A stretch of DNA of 64,000 nucleotides from Anolis sagrei. Its lineage: Eukaryota; Chordata; Lepidosauria; Squamata; Anolidae. The notes beneath the pieces were generated by a model. The model saw only the letters and a list, made by a program, of their open reading frames with translations, ran no database searches and was not told where the DNA came from. Below are positions 11,401-20,835 of this stretch, piece by piece. Location: NCBI RefSeq assembly GCF_037176765.1, contig NC_090023.1:26361366-26425365 (forward strand). Reading direction: 5' to 3'. Position 1 is the stretch's first letter. Each line of letters opens with the position of its first letter. Made by a program: the position numbers and the translations under genes.

Positions 11401-14400
11401 ATTTCGGCGTCGATGTTGACTTTGGTGGAGAGGTGGCTGCCAAGGTAGCGGAAATGGTCCACATTTTCTAATGTGACACCATTAAGCTGTATTACTGGCA
11501 TTGGAGAGGGATTGGCTGGTGACTGCTGGAACAGCACCTTGGTTTTCTCAATGTTCAGTGACAGGCCGAGCTTCTCGTATGCTTCTGCGAAGGTGTTTAG
11601 AGTGGCTTGTAGGTCTTCTTCTGAATGCGCACAGACGACATTGTCATCAGCATACTGGAGTTCTATAACAGATGTTGTTGTAACCTTGGTTTTGGCTTTC
11701 AGTCTGCTGAGGTTGAATAGCTTGCCATCTGTCCGATAGATTATTTCCACTCCGGTGGGAAGCTTCCCATCAACAAGGTGAAGTATCATAGCGATGAAGA
11801 TGGAGAATAGAGTTGGGGCGATAACACATCCCTGTTTGACACCGGATTCCACTTTAAATGGGTCACTTTGGGAGCCACTGCTGTCCAAGACTGTTGCCAT
11901 CATGTCATCATGGAGGAGCCGCAGGATGTTCACAAATTTGTTAGGGCACCCGATTTTGTGGAGGATGGTCCAGAGAGCGCTGCGATTCACTGTGTCAAAT
12001 GCCTTTGCAAGGTCGATGAATGCCATGTACAGGGGTTGGTTTTGTTCCCTGCATTTTTCTTGGAGTTGTCGTGCAGTGAAGATCATGTCCACGGTTCCTC
12101 TGGAGGGGCGGAAGCCGTTCTGGGATTCTGGGAGGGTGTCTTCTGAGAGGGGCAGAAGGCGGTTTGCAAGGATTCTTGCGAGGATTTTCCCAGCAGAGGT
12201 TAGAAGGGAGATACCTCGATAGTTTCCGCAGTCTGTTCTTTCCCCTTTTTTGAAGAGGGTGATGATGGTGGCGTCCTTGAAATCTGCTGGGATTTTCTCG
12301 GTCACCCACACTTTTTCTATGAGCTGGTGGAGTTGGTGTGTTAGCTCAGGTCCTCCCTCTTTAAAGATTTCAGCAGGGATCCCATCTGGTCCACTGGCTT
12401 TGTTATTCTTCTGTTGGCTGATGGCATTGCTGACTTCTTCCAAACTAGGCAGTGCTGCAAGCTCATCCCTGGTTTGTTGTTGCGGGATTTGTGAGAGGAC
12501 CTCTTCGGCCACATTGGAGCTGCGGTTCAGGAGGCTTTGGTAGTGTTCTTTCCAACGTAGTGCAATTGAGTTTTGGTCCTTCAGGAGTTTGGTTCCATCT
12601 GATGAGCGTAGAGGCTGTATGCCATGGTTTCTTGGTCCATAGATGACCTTTGTGGCTTTGAAGAATCCCTGAGCATTATGGGTATCTGCCAGGTGTTGGA
12701 TTTCTTCGGCCTTCTTTGTCCACCAGATGTTCTTGAGTTCTCTTGTCCTTCTTTGGACCTCAGCTTTTGCACTAGCATAGATCTTTTTCTTAGCAGCACA
12801 GTTGATGTCTCTCTGCCATGCTTGGAAGGCTTTCCTTTTCTTGTCAATTAGCTGTTGGATCTCGATGTCATTTTCATCAAACCAGTCTTGATGTTTCTTG
12901 GCTTGGTATCCAATAGTTTCTTCGCAGGCTTGGATGATGGAGGTCTTCAGTTTGTTCCAATGTTCCTCAACATTTTCGGGGTGTTCTGTGGGTAGATGGT
13001 CCTTGAGTGCTGTTTGGAGATGGGCTCGCCTGGAGGGCTCCTGAAGGGCTTGGGTGTTCATTTTGCGCCTTGTCTTCCTTCCTTGGAGTCTGCGCTTGGG
13101 GGCGATCTTGATAGCCATCGAGGATCGAATTAGCCTGTGGTCAGTCCAGCAGTCGTCAGCACCTATCATGGCTCTTGTGAGGAGCACGTCACGGCGGTCT
13201 CTGGCGCGTGTGATTACATAGTCTAAGAGGTGCCAATGCTTTGACCGGGGGTGCTTCCATGATGTCTTGAACTTGTTTTTCTGGCGGAAGAGCGTGTTGG
13301 TGATGACAAGGTTGTGCTCCGCACATTTGGTGAGAAGCAGGATGCCATTTGAGTTGCTGTTTCCAACCCCGTCTTTTCCTATGGTGCCTGGCCACAGGTC
13401 GAAGTCTCGCCCGACTCTTGCATTGAAGTCCCCCAGGAGAATGATTTTGTCCTCCTTAGGTATCCCCGATAGGACGGTGTCCAGCTGACAGTAGAATTTC
13501 TCCTTGATGTCTTCATCAGCGTCTAGTGTTGGTGCATAGGCACTTATGATGGTTGCCCGTTGGTTTTTGGCAAGATCAACTCGGAGGGTGGAGAGACGTT
13601 CGTTGATACCAGTGGGTGCTTCGGTCAGATGTTTCATCAGATCATTTCTTATAGCGAAGCCAACTCCGTGCATTCTTTGGTCTTCTTTGGGCAGTCCCTT
13701 CCAGAAGAAGGTGTAGCCTCCTTTTTCTTCTTTCAGCTGTCCCTCTCCTGCTCTCCGGGTCTCCTGAAGGGCTGCTATGTCGATGTTGAAGCGTCCCAGC
13801 TCCCTTGCGATGATGGCAGTTCTGCGTTCGGGGCGTTCACTGCAACTGTTGTCCATCAGAGTCCGTACGTTCCACGTACCGAAGTTCATTTTCCTTTTTT
13901 GGCCGCAGGGTGGTGACCCCACTGGACGCGGCAGTCCAGTCAGGGATGAGTGAGGCAGACTATGTTTGGGGCACCTTTTCTAGCCCCCTCCCCATGTGGG
14001 GTGAGCAGAGTGGGTCCTCAATAGGGCTGCTCAGTCGTGGATACAGCTGCCGAACTACTCAACTGCCTCGGACCTTGAGGTAGAACGACTGAGTCCGTAC
14101 CCACCGCCCATGTGCCAGTCTGTGACTAGGGGCTTCCAGATTTCACAGTCCTGCCCCCGTCGCCACTCGCTGATCGCCATGGGACTTTGGTTGGTTGGTT
14201 TTTATTTTCTGTGGAAGACGCCTGTGCGTGGATTTTTTTAATGTGTGGAGGTCAGTGCACAACTGATCAACACACAGACTTCACAGAGTGAGGTTCCACT
14301 GGTGATGTAGTTTAACACAATGACCGTGGCTTCTCAGTCTGTTGCAGCCTTCTTCCGCCTTCGCAGCCGTTGTAACATGTGCCATGTTATCCTCCGCCTG

Positions 14401-15052
14401 CTCCGCCGTTGAGGTCTTTGGGTCTTCGGACTGTGCTTGGTCTGGGACCTCCCCCGCGGCCACTCCTGGGAGTGCACAACTCCAGTTGTTGTGCCCACAG
14501 GTTCATCGGAACACGCAAGCCCCCTCACCACGACAAGGTGACAGTCCATCGAGGGGGAGGTGATAAAGCCTACATGCTGTATCACCCACCATTTATCACA
14601 ACTATCCATTGTCTTTGCCAGTTTCTTTTTAGTGTATAGATGGACTGGAGCAACATAGAGAAAGTCAGGTATGTAAACAGCCTTGCTCTTTCACCCCCAA
14701 ACCCTGCTTTTCATTATTACTAATTGAAGAACTCAAATATTCCCAAGAAACCAGGAGCTTCCCAGAAGCACAATTCAAAACTTGCTGGTCAACTCCACTG
14801 AAGTTTTTGCATTCTGGGTTGTAGTTATCTATGTTTTGCACTTTCATAGCAGCCTTTATTAACAGCTTGGTTGCCACAGGAAGTAACATAGAAGTTATCC
14901 AGCACTGCTTTCTCTTCATCATCAGGAATTTACAAAATGAAGTGCGGGTAATATTACGCTAGAGAGGGCTTATTTAGAAAGAGAACTTTTGACTTACCTG
15001 CCATCTTTTCCAGGCTTTCTGAATGACAGATGCTGCATGATCCTCCTTGGAA
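3875..15052 (-). CDS. C11orf65: C11orf65 (MFI) orthologue, six exons, ends incomplete
   Basis: Exons in coding order are 15052-14998, 9975-9883, 8070-8017, 7347-7147, 5794-5661 and 4042-3875. All have AG acceptors and GT donors, and the phases agree throughout. The product is the small cytoplasmic protein called mitochondrial fission regulator in mammals. It resembles the human protein throughout: an IQ-like AASVIQKAWKRW at the start, GIHIRFRLGG, PPSIYYKIFTHRPI, DWYKRIENNGWR and KVMEWEVDEVLKWTNALNYE. About 234 residues are covered against 313 in human as I recall it. The first exon found starts in phase 2, so an upstream exon with the ATG is missing. The last either splices at 3875 or reads through to a TAA at 3871-3873. 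A 3.9 kb LINE sits in the intron between the first two exons. Confidence 0.85.
4325..4941 (+). mobile_element. Unclassified element, ACTAGCT head and TATATAGAT tail
   Basis: The head ACTAGCTATACCCGCCATGC plus ATTGCTGTGGCC and the tail TTTATATAGAT match the ends of the 1.8 kb element at 53318-55107. Just inside the head is a CCTT/CTTT microsatellite (about 4360-4520), also as in the other copy. It lies in a C11orf65 intron. No coding capacity is seen. The class (short retroposon or Helitron/Helentron-like) is not resolved. Confidence 0.55.
4360..4520 (+). repeat. CCTT/CTTT pyrimidine microsatellite
   Basis: Imperfect tandem CCTT and CTTT units give spurious Ser/Phe/Leu/Pro reading frames in all three forward frames. 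It is part of the surrounding unclassified element. Confidence 0.9.
5499..5562. repeat. AT dinucleotide microsatellite
   Basis: A run of TA dinucleotides with a few CA interruptions at its left end, in a C11orf65 intron. Confidence 0.9.
5661..5794 (-). CDS. C11orf65: C11orf65 exon
   Basis: The exon opens LWKIVDP and continues through a highly basic helix (KQEIEKRRKRRKIEWLKKM) matching the human RRQDLEKKRKLRKIEWMRQM region. The acceptor is ATATTTCAG. The donor is a weaker AAAAT then GTGCGT, in phase 2. It is chosen because it recreates the Met-Tyr junction (ATG TAC) seen in the human protein. Confidence 0.85.
6050..6510 (+). mobile_element. Diverged CR1 LINE 3' region
   Basis: Text such as the fragment after GGATCCAGTTCTGGGAACC, then AGGAACTTCCTGATAATAAG and TTTGCAGGTTCTAAAGCAGA, follows the CR1 C-terminal region with many substitutions and indels. 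It is much older than the CR1 copy at 2636. Confidence 0.65.
7147..7347 (-). CDS. C11orf65: C11orf65 exon
   Basis: Sixty-seven codons contain PPSIYYKIFTHRPIVDLCAY and DWYKRIENNGWR, the most conserved core of the family. The acceptor is TTTGCAG and the donor AGG then GTGAGA. A lysine/arginine-rich stretch (REARKRQGKKG) sits where the human protein has a different basic insert. Confidence 0.93.
8017..8070 (-). CDS. C11orf65: C11orf65 exon
   Basis: Eighteen codons read AEYLDAAAGIHIRFRLGG, nearly identical to the human segment. The acceptor is ATTATAG and the donor GGG then GTGAGT. Phase is 0 at both ends. Confidence 0.92.
8399..9545 (-). mobile_element. R4-type LINE 3' region with ATT tail
   Basis: Minus-strand frames show a CCHC knuckle, CRLCKEADETIDHILSCC, and nearby text related to the restriction-like endonuclease C-terminus that is clearer in the copy at 34880. 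It ends at the (ATT)n run 8401-8449. A second related 3' end is embedded around 8660-8950, so at least two insertions are mixed. Frames are broken. It lies between C11orf65 exons. Confidence 0.7.
8401..8449. repeat. ATT trinucleotide microsatellite
   Basis: About 16 ATT units forming the tail of the adjoining R4-type LINE. Confidence 0.95.
9546..9882. other. Intron sequence, no feature recognised
   Basis: AT-rich C11orf65 intron between the LINE remnant and the exon at 9883. It contains short TTATTTATAGCC text that may be an old L2-like end. Confidence 0.3.
9883..9975 (-). CDS. C11orf65: C11orf65 exon
   Basis: There are 31 codons beginning DMAVFDYYKGLIGF and ending MKYIEPRE, matching the human VAIFQHF...KYINPKE segment. 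The acceptor is TTGCTCAG and the donor GAG then GTAAAG. Phase is 0 at both ends. Confidence 0.88.
10645..14575 (-). mobile_element. Near-full-length LINE, Ingi/Vingi-like
   Basis: The element contains a 5' leader of roughly 650 bp (about 14575-13923), one long ORF, and a tail of TAAG repeats at 10645-10658. Its order of domains (AP-endonuclease, reverse transcriptase, then a C2H2 finger with no RNase H recognised) fits the Ingi/Vingi branch of the I group; that placement is inferred. The leader is GC-rich and starts near CCTCCCCCTCGATGGACTG; the exact 5' end is a guess because no other full copy is present for comparison and I found no clear target duplication. It is inserted in sense orientation in the intron between the first two C11orf65 exons found. 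Confidence 0.85.
10653..13889 (-). CDS. LINE endonuclease / reverse transcriptase ORF, uninterrupted
   Basis: The first ATG in frame (13889) gives 1,078 residues; the frame is open about 95 bases further upstream without an ATG. Domains run: exonuclease-endonuclease-phosphatase fold with NFGTWNVRT (Asn7), LQETR (Glu43), GDFNARVG (Asp154, Asn156) and WTDHRL (Asp250, His251); reverse transcriptase with NYRGISLLTSAGKI, FIDLAKAFDT (about 624-633) and YADD (746-749); and a C-terminal C2H2 finger CPHCGRRC...HSHLRTH with the C-x2-C-x12-H-x3-H spacing at 1040, 1043, 1056 and 1060. Every catalytic residue looked for is present and no stop or frameshift interrupts it. The stop TAA (10653-10655) is formed by the TAAG tail itself. 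Database entries of this type are often mislabelled craniofacial development protein 2-like. It supports reverse transcription of its own RNA at a nicked target. Confidence 0.95.
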   Translation of the reverse strand: MNFGTWNVRTLMDNSCSERPERRTAIIARELGRFNIDIAALQETRRAGEGQLKEEKGGYTFFWKGLPKEDQRMHGVGFAIRNDLMKHLTEAPTGINERLSTLRVDLAKNQRATIISAYAPTLDADEDIKEKFYCQLDTVLSGIPKEDKIILLGDFNARVGRDFDLWPGTIGKDGVGNSNSNGILLLTKCAEHNLVITNTLFRQKNKFKTSWKHPRSKHWHLLDYVITRARDRRDVLLTRAMIGADDCWTDHRLIRSSMAIKIAPKRRLQGRKTRRKMNTQALQEPSRRAHLQTALKDHLPTEHPENVEEHWNKLKTSIIQACEETIGYQAKKHQDWFDENDIEIQQLIDKKRKAFQAWQRDINCAAKKKIYASAKAEVQRRTRELKNIWWTKKAEEIQHLADTHNAQGFFKATKVIYGPRNHGIQPLRSSDGTKLLKDQNSIALRWKEHYQSLLNRSSNVAEEVLSQIPQQQTRDELAALPSLEEVSNAISQQKNNKASGPDGIPAEIFKEGGPELTHQLHQLIEKVWVTEKIPADFKDATIITLFKKGERTDCGNYRGISLLTSAGKILARILANRLLPLSEDTLPESQNGFRPSRGTVDMIFTARQLQEKCREQNQPLYMAFIDLAKAFDTVNRSALWTILHKIGCPNKFVNILRLLHDDMMATVLDSSGSQSDPFKVESGVKQGCVIAPTLFSIFIAMILHLVDGKLPTGVEIIYRTDGKLFNLSRLKAKTKVTTTSVIELQYADDNVVCAHSEEDLQATLNTFAEAYEKLGLSLNIEKTKVLFQQSPANPSPMPVIQLNGVTLENVDHFRYLGSHLSTKVNIDAEIQHRLSSASAAFSRMKQRVFEDRDIRRETKVLVYKATVLPTLLYACETWTVYRRHMQLLERFHQRCLRKILQISWEDKRTNVSVLEEAKTTSIEAMVLQHQLRWAGHVVRMPDHRLPKQLLYSELKNGKRNVGGQEKRFKDGLKANLKNSGIDTENWEALALERSSWRTAVTSSAAEFEEARVEGEREKRARRKARQANPDRERLPPGNQCPHCGRRCRARIGLHSHLRTHKETHHGRPSYSSNEGSPK
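14998..15052 (-). CDS. C11orf65: C11orf65 exon (first one identified)
   Basis: The acceptor follows a pyrimidine-rich run ending CCTGATAG and the donor is CAG then GTAAGT. It encodes SKEDHAASVIQKAWKRWQ, an IQ-like calmodulin-binding helix. The entry phase is 2, so two bases come from an unidentified upstream exon. Confidence 0.75.
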
Positions 15053-15424
15053 CTATCAGGAAATTGTACAGAAGAAGAACCCGAATCATTTAATGATTTT
15101 GCATGTTTCCTTCAAATAATATATTTTGGAAATATCAGTTGCACCTATCACCAAATAATTGGTCCAAATGCAATTGATAATCTAATCTAGAATAGATCCA
15201 CTGAAGCAATTGGGTTTATCTAGTATTTATCTATTCAGCAATTGAGTTAATGATGGGTGATACAGTGTGATGCAGGAGTAGGGAATAACAATTGGATTTA
15301 GACCATTGTCCTTACAATCTCTTTGTGGTTTTGCCCATTTTACATTTGACACAAGATAATTTAAGATGGAGAGGGATATTAGGGAAATCTTTTTTATTAT
15401 TATGCTATTTCATAATCTTTGCGG
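15053..15424. other. Upstream of the first C11orf65 exon found, no feature recognised
   Basis: The missing first coding exon of C11orf65 should lie somewhere above 15052 on the minus strand. I could not identify it between here and the 3' end of POGLUT3. Confidence 0.3.
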
Positions 15425-15640
15425 AGATAGTCTTAGCAACCAAATATGAAAGGACCAAGGCAGTGACATCTCTGGCCCATCCTCTGTTCAAATATCAACC
15501 AGCATGCCAATGCCTTAAATCAAGAAACAGCTTTCTAAAATATACAGAGATACTCGCAGGAACATCTCAGCAAGCAAGAGTCCAAAAGTGGCAGGCTAAA
15601 GCCCAGAACCTCAATCCATGGCTTCTGGCATGATAAATAA
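15425..15640 (+). mobile_element. LINE C-terminal fragment (same family as 55672-56455)
   Basis: The frame reads ERTKAVTSLAHPLFKYQPAC and [20 protein letters not shown], matching the longer copy near 56 kb. The fragment stops before the zinc-knuckle region. The clade is not assigned. Confidence 0.7.
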
Positions 15641-16019
15641 AAAAGTGGGGAATGAAAACATTGCAATAAAGACTGATCTATATATAGTGTAGGCAGAAAA
15701 CCAAATGATTTTAAGAAATAAAAAATATAAAAAGAAATATATAATAACATTGAGGAAAGACTCTCAAAAGACATTTGCTCCATGGTACTTAATAATCATA
15801 ATGTTCATTGGGTTTCAACTGTTTACTACTGAGGTATTGCTGAATTAATCAGATTTATAGACTCGTTTTTCTCCCAAAGACTCAAGGCGACTATCCACAT
15901 TAAAATCAAATAAAACAAATACAATGCAAAAAAAGACTTAAAACATTAGCAAAATAAAAACCCTACAAAAAACATATACCCATTTAAAAGCCCTTCCATT
16001 TAAATACTTGGAAATCAAG

Positions 16020-16083
16020 AGAGCCAGCATAGTGTAGTGGTTTGAACATCAGTATAAGACTCTGGGAGGCCAGGGTTCAAATC
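16020..16083 (+). mobile_element. tRNA-like head of a Sauria-type SINE
   Basis: The head is recognisable by CATAGTGTAGTGGTTTGAAC and CCAGGGTTCAAATC, which are box A and box B of a tRNA-like promoter. It is cut off by the adjacent CR1. Confidence 0.65.
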
Positions 16084-16196
16084 ATAGAATCACTGAGTTG
16101 GAAGAGATCTCATGGGCCATCCAGTCCAACTCCCTGCTAAGAACCAGGAAAATTGCATTCAAAGCACCCCCAACAGATGGCCATCCAGCCTCTGTT
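16084..16196 (-). mobile_element. CR1 LINE 3' end, cut by another insertion
   Basis: It starts with the reverse of the CR1 tail (ATAGAATCACTGAGTTGG) and reaches GATGGCCATCCAGCCTCTG, where it is interrupted by the inverted-repeat element that follows. Confidence 0.8.
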
Positions 16197-16661
16197 ATCG
16201 AAGACTTTCATGGCCAGAATCACTGGGTTGCTATGAGTTTTCCAGGCTGTATGGCCATGTTCCAGAAGCATTCTCTCCTGATGTTTTGCCCAATCTATGG
16301 CAGGCATCCTCAGAGGTTGAGGGCTCTGCTGGAAACTAGGCAAGTGAGATTTATATATATGTGGAATATCCAGAGTGGAAGAAAGAGCTCTTGTCTGCGG
16401 GAGGCAAGTGTGAATGTTGCAAATGGCCACCTTGATTGGCATTTAATGGCTTTCAAAGCCTGGCTGCCTGCTTCCTGCTACCTGGGGTATCCTTTGTTGG
16501 GAGGTATTACCTAGCCCTGATTAATTTGTGTTAGGAATTCCCCTGCTTTTTAAAAGTTGCTCTTTTTTTAACGCTGCTGATTTTAGAGTTTTTTAAAAAT
16601 ACTGGTAGCCAGATTTTGTTCACAGCAACCCAGTGATTCCAGTCATAATATCCTTCGACAA
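16197..16661. mobile_element. Inverted-repeat element, longest copy
   Basis: The left end (CGAAGACTTTCATGGCCAGA plus ATCACTGGGTTGCT) is matched in reverse by the right end (AGCAACCCAGTGATTCCAGT...CCTTCG), giving terminal inverted repeats of about 35 bp. The interior contains the CTCTCCTGATGTTTTGCCC text shared with the palindromic copies at 38445, 47178 and 58187. No transposase frame is seen. The family is not named. Confidence 0.6.
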
Positions 16662-18038
16662 CACATCAAATTATATACTTCATTACCTGGGAGTGAAATG
16701 TATTAATCACAGCGGAGTTTGCCTCAGAGAAAACACACACATAATCATAATGTTCATATTTTATATATAATGTGTCTTTGAATCTTTCAGTTACACCCTT
16801 ACCCAGATTTCTGTGAGCTTTCGGTGGGTTCAGGGTCCATTGCAGAAATACACTGGATTTATTATAAGGAACCAATGATGTGGAGTATTGTGTCTGTTCA
16901 AAACCTATAAAAGAATTTGTTTATTTAATTTCATTTATTTAAAAATGTACCTAAATTACATATGATAAATGAAGCATAAAATATATAAAATTAGTCATTT
17001 TCTATATAGTACTGATTTGGATTCCTATAAGCGCATATATATACATTGGCACGGGGTGTGGCATAATGTAAAATAAACCACATGTAGTTCACATTTGATC
17101 AGCCCACACACTGCCTTGCCAGAGAAAGAAAATATGCCACGCAGATTAACAATGATGAGCAAGTAGTTTACTCTTCGTAATTCAGAACAACCTATTTACA
17201 ATCATGTATCAGTTGCATCAACTCTCATAATGTCCTTTAAGAGAGATTTAAAATGGTCTTTCTTTGTCCCTGTGGAGAAACTCCTTCCAGCAGCTTATGA
17301 AGCAAGAATACACTCCAAATTGTGTGTGTCTTTCTGATTCTCTCCAAGCACCTGCACAGCTCAAACCTGAATAAAAATGTAATAGTATCCAAAACTTCCA
17401 AGCTCAGCCAGCTCCCCAGGTGTAGCCCAATCAATCAACTTGGTGCATTTTATTTTACAGTTGACACACATACAAACGGATTTCTTACATGCTCCAACAC
17501 GGGGGGAGGAATGCTTTTTTAAAGTTATTTTTAAATATTTCAATAAATATTCTGCCCAAATTCTTCAATGTTTTTAATAAACTTTCCTCCTAATTTAATT
17601 TGAAAACTGTTTGAAAGTAGAATATGAAAAGAACCAAACAGCTATTTGTTATCTGCAAAAAGAGATGGGCTGAGAGATATGTTGCTAATTTACATCTCAA
17701 ATTATTACAGATGTAAACGAAAAAACAGGATGCAATACAGAATGTAGTACAGCAAGATACATATTAGATTATGTCATAGTATAATTTAATACATTCTAAG
17801 AGTGGCTGCCCTAATTAAGTGAACTTTCCAAATTACTTGGTGCCAACAATTCAGATCATCAAATCCCATGCTAAACTATTTAGGCTGGTTACCAGATCAT
17901 TTCCAGGATTTATGTTCTGAACCAATGTTCTGAATGTGAATGCCTCGGGCAGTTGCTACTATATTTTAAATAAATACTGTCACCTACATAATGAAGACTT
18001 TTCCAAACTGCAAAGATAAATTTTACAGGTGCCACTAT

Positions 18039-18068
18039 GGTTTTGTTTGTTTGTTTGTTTGTTTGTTG
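18039..18068. repeat. TTTG tetranucleotide microsatellite
   Basis: Seven or so tandem TTTG units. Confidence 0.85.
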
Positions 18069-18295
18069 TTATTCCCAGGGATAGATACAAAGGATGGCAT
18101 CTTTTCTATTATGATACAAAACTTCCACATTTTCCTGAGACAGTCCACCCAGATATCACTTTTATTGACTTTCAAGCAGGTGATGTGGACCTTTGACCAT
18201 TTTTACTGATATAACCTGTTCTGTCATACTTATATTACTGTTTTATATCTCAGCTGCATGTACTATTATTTACTTATTTTACTTTATTTACTTAT

Positions 18296-18530
18296 CATAG
18301 AATCATAGAATCATAGAATCAAAGAGTTGGAAGAGACCTCATGGGCCATCCAGTCCAACCCCCTGCCAAGAAGCAGGAATATTGCATTCAAATCACCCCT
18401 GACAGATGGCTATCCAGCCTCTGCTTAAAAGCCTCCAAAGAAGGAGCCTCCACCACACTCCAGGGCAGAGAGTTCCACTGCTGAATGGCTCTCACAGTCA
18501 GGAAGTTCTTCCTCATGTTCAGAGGAACAT
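18296..18530 (-). mobile_element. CR1 LINE 3' end
   Basis: It opens with four ATAGAATC tail units and continues into the reverse of [20 protein letters not shown] plus [18 protein letters not shown]. The repeats and frame are well preserved, so the copy is fairly young. Confidence 0.9.
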
Positions 18531-18879
18531 GCTCTTTTCTTAAATGAAGCACAAAACATGAATCCCATTTAAGAAAGGAGCAGTATATAAATAAATAATA
18601 ACAACTATTTTTCTCAGCTACTCTGATTGAGCTTTCTCTGTATTTTTCTGCTGGTGGCTGCACTGAAGGTTTGTTTCAGAAGTTTGAGACAGATTAAAAT
18701 CTTGCTAAATTTTGCAAAAGGTAGATTTGTGTGCAAAATGTCAGTTGCATGGAAAATGTTTCAAACAAAACAAAACAAAAAAACCCCACAAAAATGTGTG
18801 CCAAAAATGTATAAGGCTCTAATACAGAGCTTTCCAAATGGTGTGTTGGGACACACTAGTGTGTTGCCTGTAGTATACA

Positions 18880-19170
18880 GGCGTGTTGCATAAAAAATGC
18901 TCCCCTTCCCTGTCCCCACCGGAAGAAACACAAAGGGCATCCAGCCCAACCTCCTTCAGCCAGGAAGGAAAAGTATCAAAGCCCTCCCAACAGACAGCCA
19001 TCCAGCTTCGGTTCAACAACTTCCAGAGGTGGAGACTCCACTGGACTCCCAGGTGGTCTACACTTCACCAGAGTTGAAAGAGACCCTCAAAGGGCATCTA
19101 GTCCAATCCCCTTCAGCCAGACAGGTATGCACAAAGCAGCCCTGTGAAGGCCATACTGCCTCTGTTTAAA
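18880..19170 (-). mobile_element. Old CR1-related fragments
   Basis: Two segments carry the phrase GGCATC(C/T)AG(C/T)CCAA followed by CTTCAGCCAG, a diverged version of the CR1 3' end on the minus strand. Boundaries are uncertain. Confidence 0.45.
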
Positions 19171-19624
19171 AAGAGTCACTATAGAAATTAAATACTGGTG
19201 CTCTTCAAATGTAGAGATACTACTATAACCTTTATAATTTGCACAATTTGTTGATTGAGGTGCAACAATTACCACTAAATGGATGTTTCTAATTAAAAAA
19301 AGAAAATCTGTTGACGTTTGTGATGAACCACTTGGAGAGTCCATGGAGGAAACTATACAAGAATCAACTGTAGCAGATACATTTCCAAACCTCGTTTATA
19401 TATTATGTAAAAATCATGTGAAATTTATATATAAAACGTGTCATAGATCATTCACACACACACATATACACATACACATATACATATTGTATGAAACTCT
19501 TATAAGGGGTTGGTTTAACCTCTGGCTTGCTAGTAAAACTGAATTACCATATCGCGAAAGGATGCATGTCTAAAAAGCATATCACCAACATTAAAAGTTT
19601 GGAAAGCTCAATATTAATATCAAG

Positions 19625-19745
19625 TCAATAGAGTTTTATAGTATTACACTGCCATATAACTCAGATTATCAAAGCAGATAATCCACTGAATCCAGTTCAA
19701 AACAAATAATCTGGATTTTATATGGCAGTATAGAGGAGGGCTTAC
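19625..19745. mobile_element. TIR mini-element (ATAATCCAGTT family)
   Basis: It holds CACTGCCATATAACTCAGAT and the reverse-complement-like AATCTGGATTTTATATGGCA, giving a hairpin-forming mini-element. A second copy of the same family lies at 20060-20225. Confidence 0.55.
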
Positions 19746-20059
19746 TTGTTACAGCAGCCATGGGCAAACTTTGGCCCTCCAGATGTTTTGGACTCCAATT
19801 TAATGTGTAATTCAGGAATTGTTTTCTTTTTGCATTTTAAAAATAAATTTATGCATATATACAATTTTATATATTTTTTAAAAAACTAGACAAAACAATA
19901 CACCCTCAAGAGTTTATAACATTTTCTGCAAACCCCAACTCATGTATACACCCTATAATTCTGAAATTATTATTTTTTTTGCACCCCTCCCCCCCAAAGT
20001 ATACAATTTATGCTATGTTTGCCCTAACTTGCTTTTAATTACTGTATTTCAATATTAAT

Positions 20060-20225
20060 ATCAAGTCAATAGAGTTTTATAGCATTGTATAGTATTACAC
20101 TGCCATATAATTCAGATTATCAAAGCAGATAATCCACATTATCTGCTTTCAAATGGATTGTATGAGGCTACACTGCCATATAATCCAGTTCAAAGCAGAT
20201 AATCTGGATTTTATAGAAGAGGGAT
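20060..20225. mobile_element. TIR mini-element (ATAATCCAGTT family)
   Basis: It shares AATAGAGTTTTATAG and CACTGCCATATAATTCAGAT with the copy at 19625 and contains nested inverted repeats around AGCAGATAATCCACATTATC. Confidence 0.55.
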
Positions 20226-20227
20226 TA

Positions 20228-20363
20228 CTTCTTAAAGCAGCCATGGGCAAACTTCGGCCCTCCAGGTGTTTTGGACTCCAACTCCCATCATTCCTAACAT
20301 CCTATCGGCTGTTAGGAATGATGGGAGTTGAAGTCCAAAACACCTGGAGGGCCGAAGTTTGCC
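20228..20363. mobile_element. Palindromic hAT-like mini-element
   Basis: The text CATGGGCAAACTTCGGCCCT...CCAACTCCCATCATTCCTAAC is followed by its near-exact reverse complement, giving arms of about 60 bp. It is a sister copy of the element at 57404. Confidence 0.8.
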
Positions 20364-20365
20364 TA

Positions 20366-20835
20366 TTTATTATTTTATTTATTTATTTATTTACCTTACT
20401 TATATACCACTGTTCTCAGCCCGAAGGCGACTTACAGCGGTTCACAACAAATGCGAACAGCAAAAATTCAGTGCTACAGTATAGAAACAGTTAACAACCT
20501 AACACATTACACAATTAATAAACAGTTACTACAATACCCATTCACTGTTGTCTCGTCATCAAAAACATGTTCCAGATTCGTCATCCATTGTTCCATTCCA
20601 GTGTTCATTAACCAATAATTGCACTAATTATTCGAACGCCTGCTCAAACAGCCAGGTCTTCACTTTTTTGCGGATTACCATTAGAGATGGTGCTAGTCTA
20701 ATGTCCGTAGGAAGGGCGTTCCACAGCCACCACCGAGAAGGCCCTACCTCTCGTCCCCGCCAGCCGAGCTTGAGGAGCAGGCGGGATCGAGAGCAGGGTC
20801 TCCCTGGAAGATCTCAAAGTCCTGGTGGATTCATA
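20366..20835 (-). mobile_element. L2-like LINE 3' end with TTTA tail
   Basis: After a TTTA-repeat tail it contains the 3' UTR phrase around TACCACTGTTCTCAGCCCGA and then the reverse of an L2-type C-terminus (GGAAGGGCGTTCCACAGCC and ACCGAGAAGGCCCTACC). The long forward ORF here is an antisense shadow. Confidence 0.65.

Noticed and set aside
10722-12222. Long plus-strand ORFs of 140-250 codons
   Set aside because: They are antisense shadows of the LINE ORF and match no protein family.
10653-13922. Host gene resembling craniofacial development protein 2
   Set aside because: Such database names come from LINE endonuclease domains. The RT domain, tail repeats and truncated sister copies show it is a retrotransposon.
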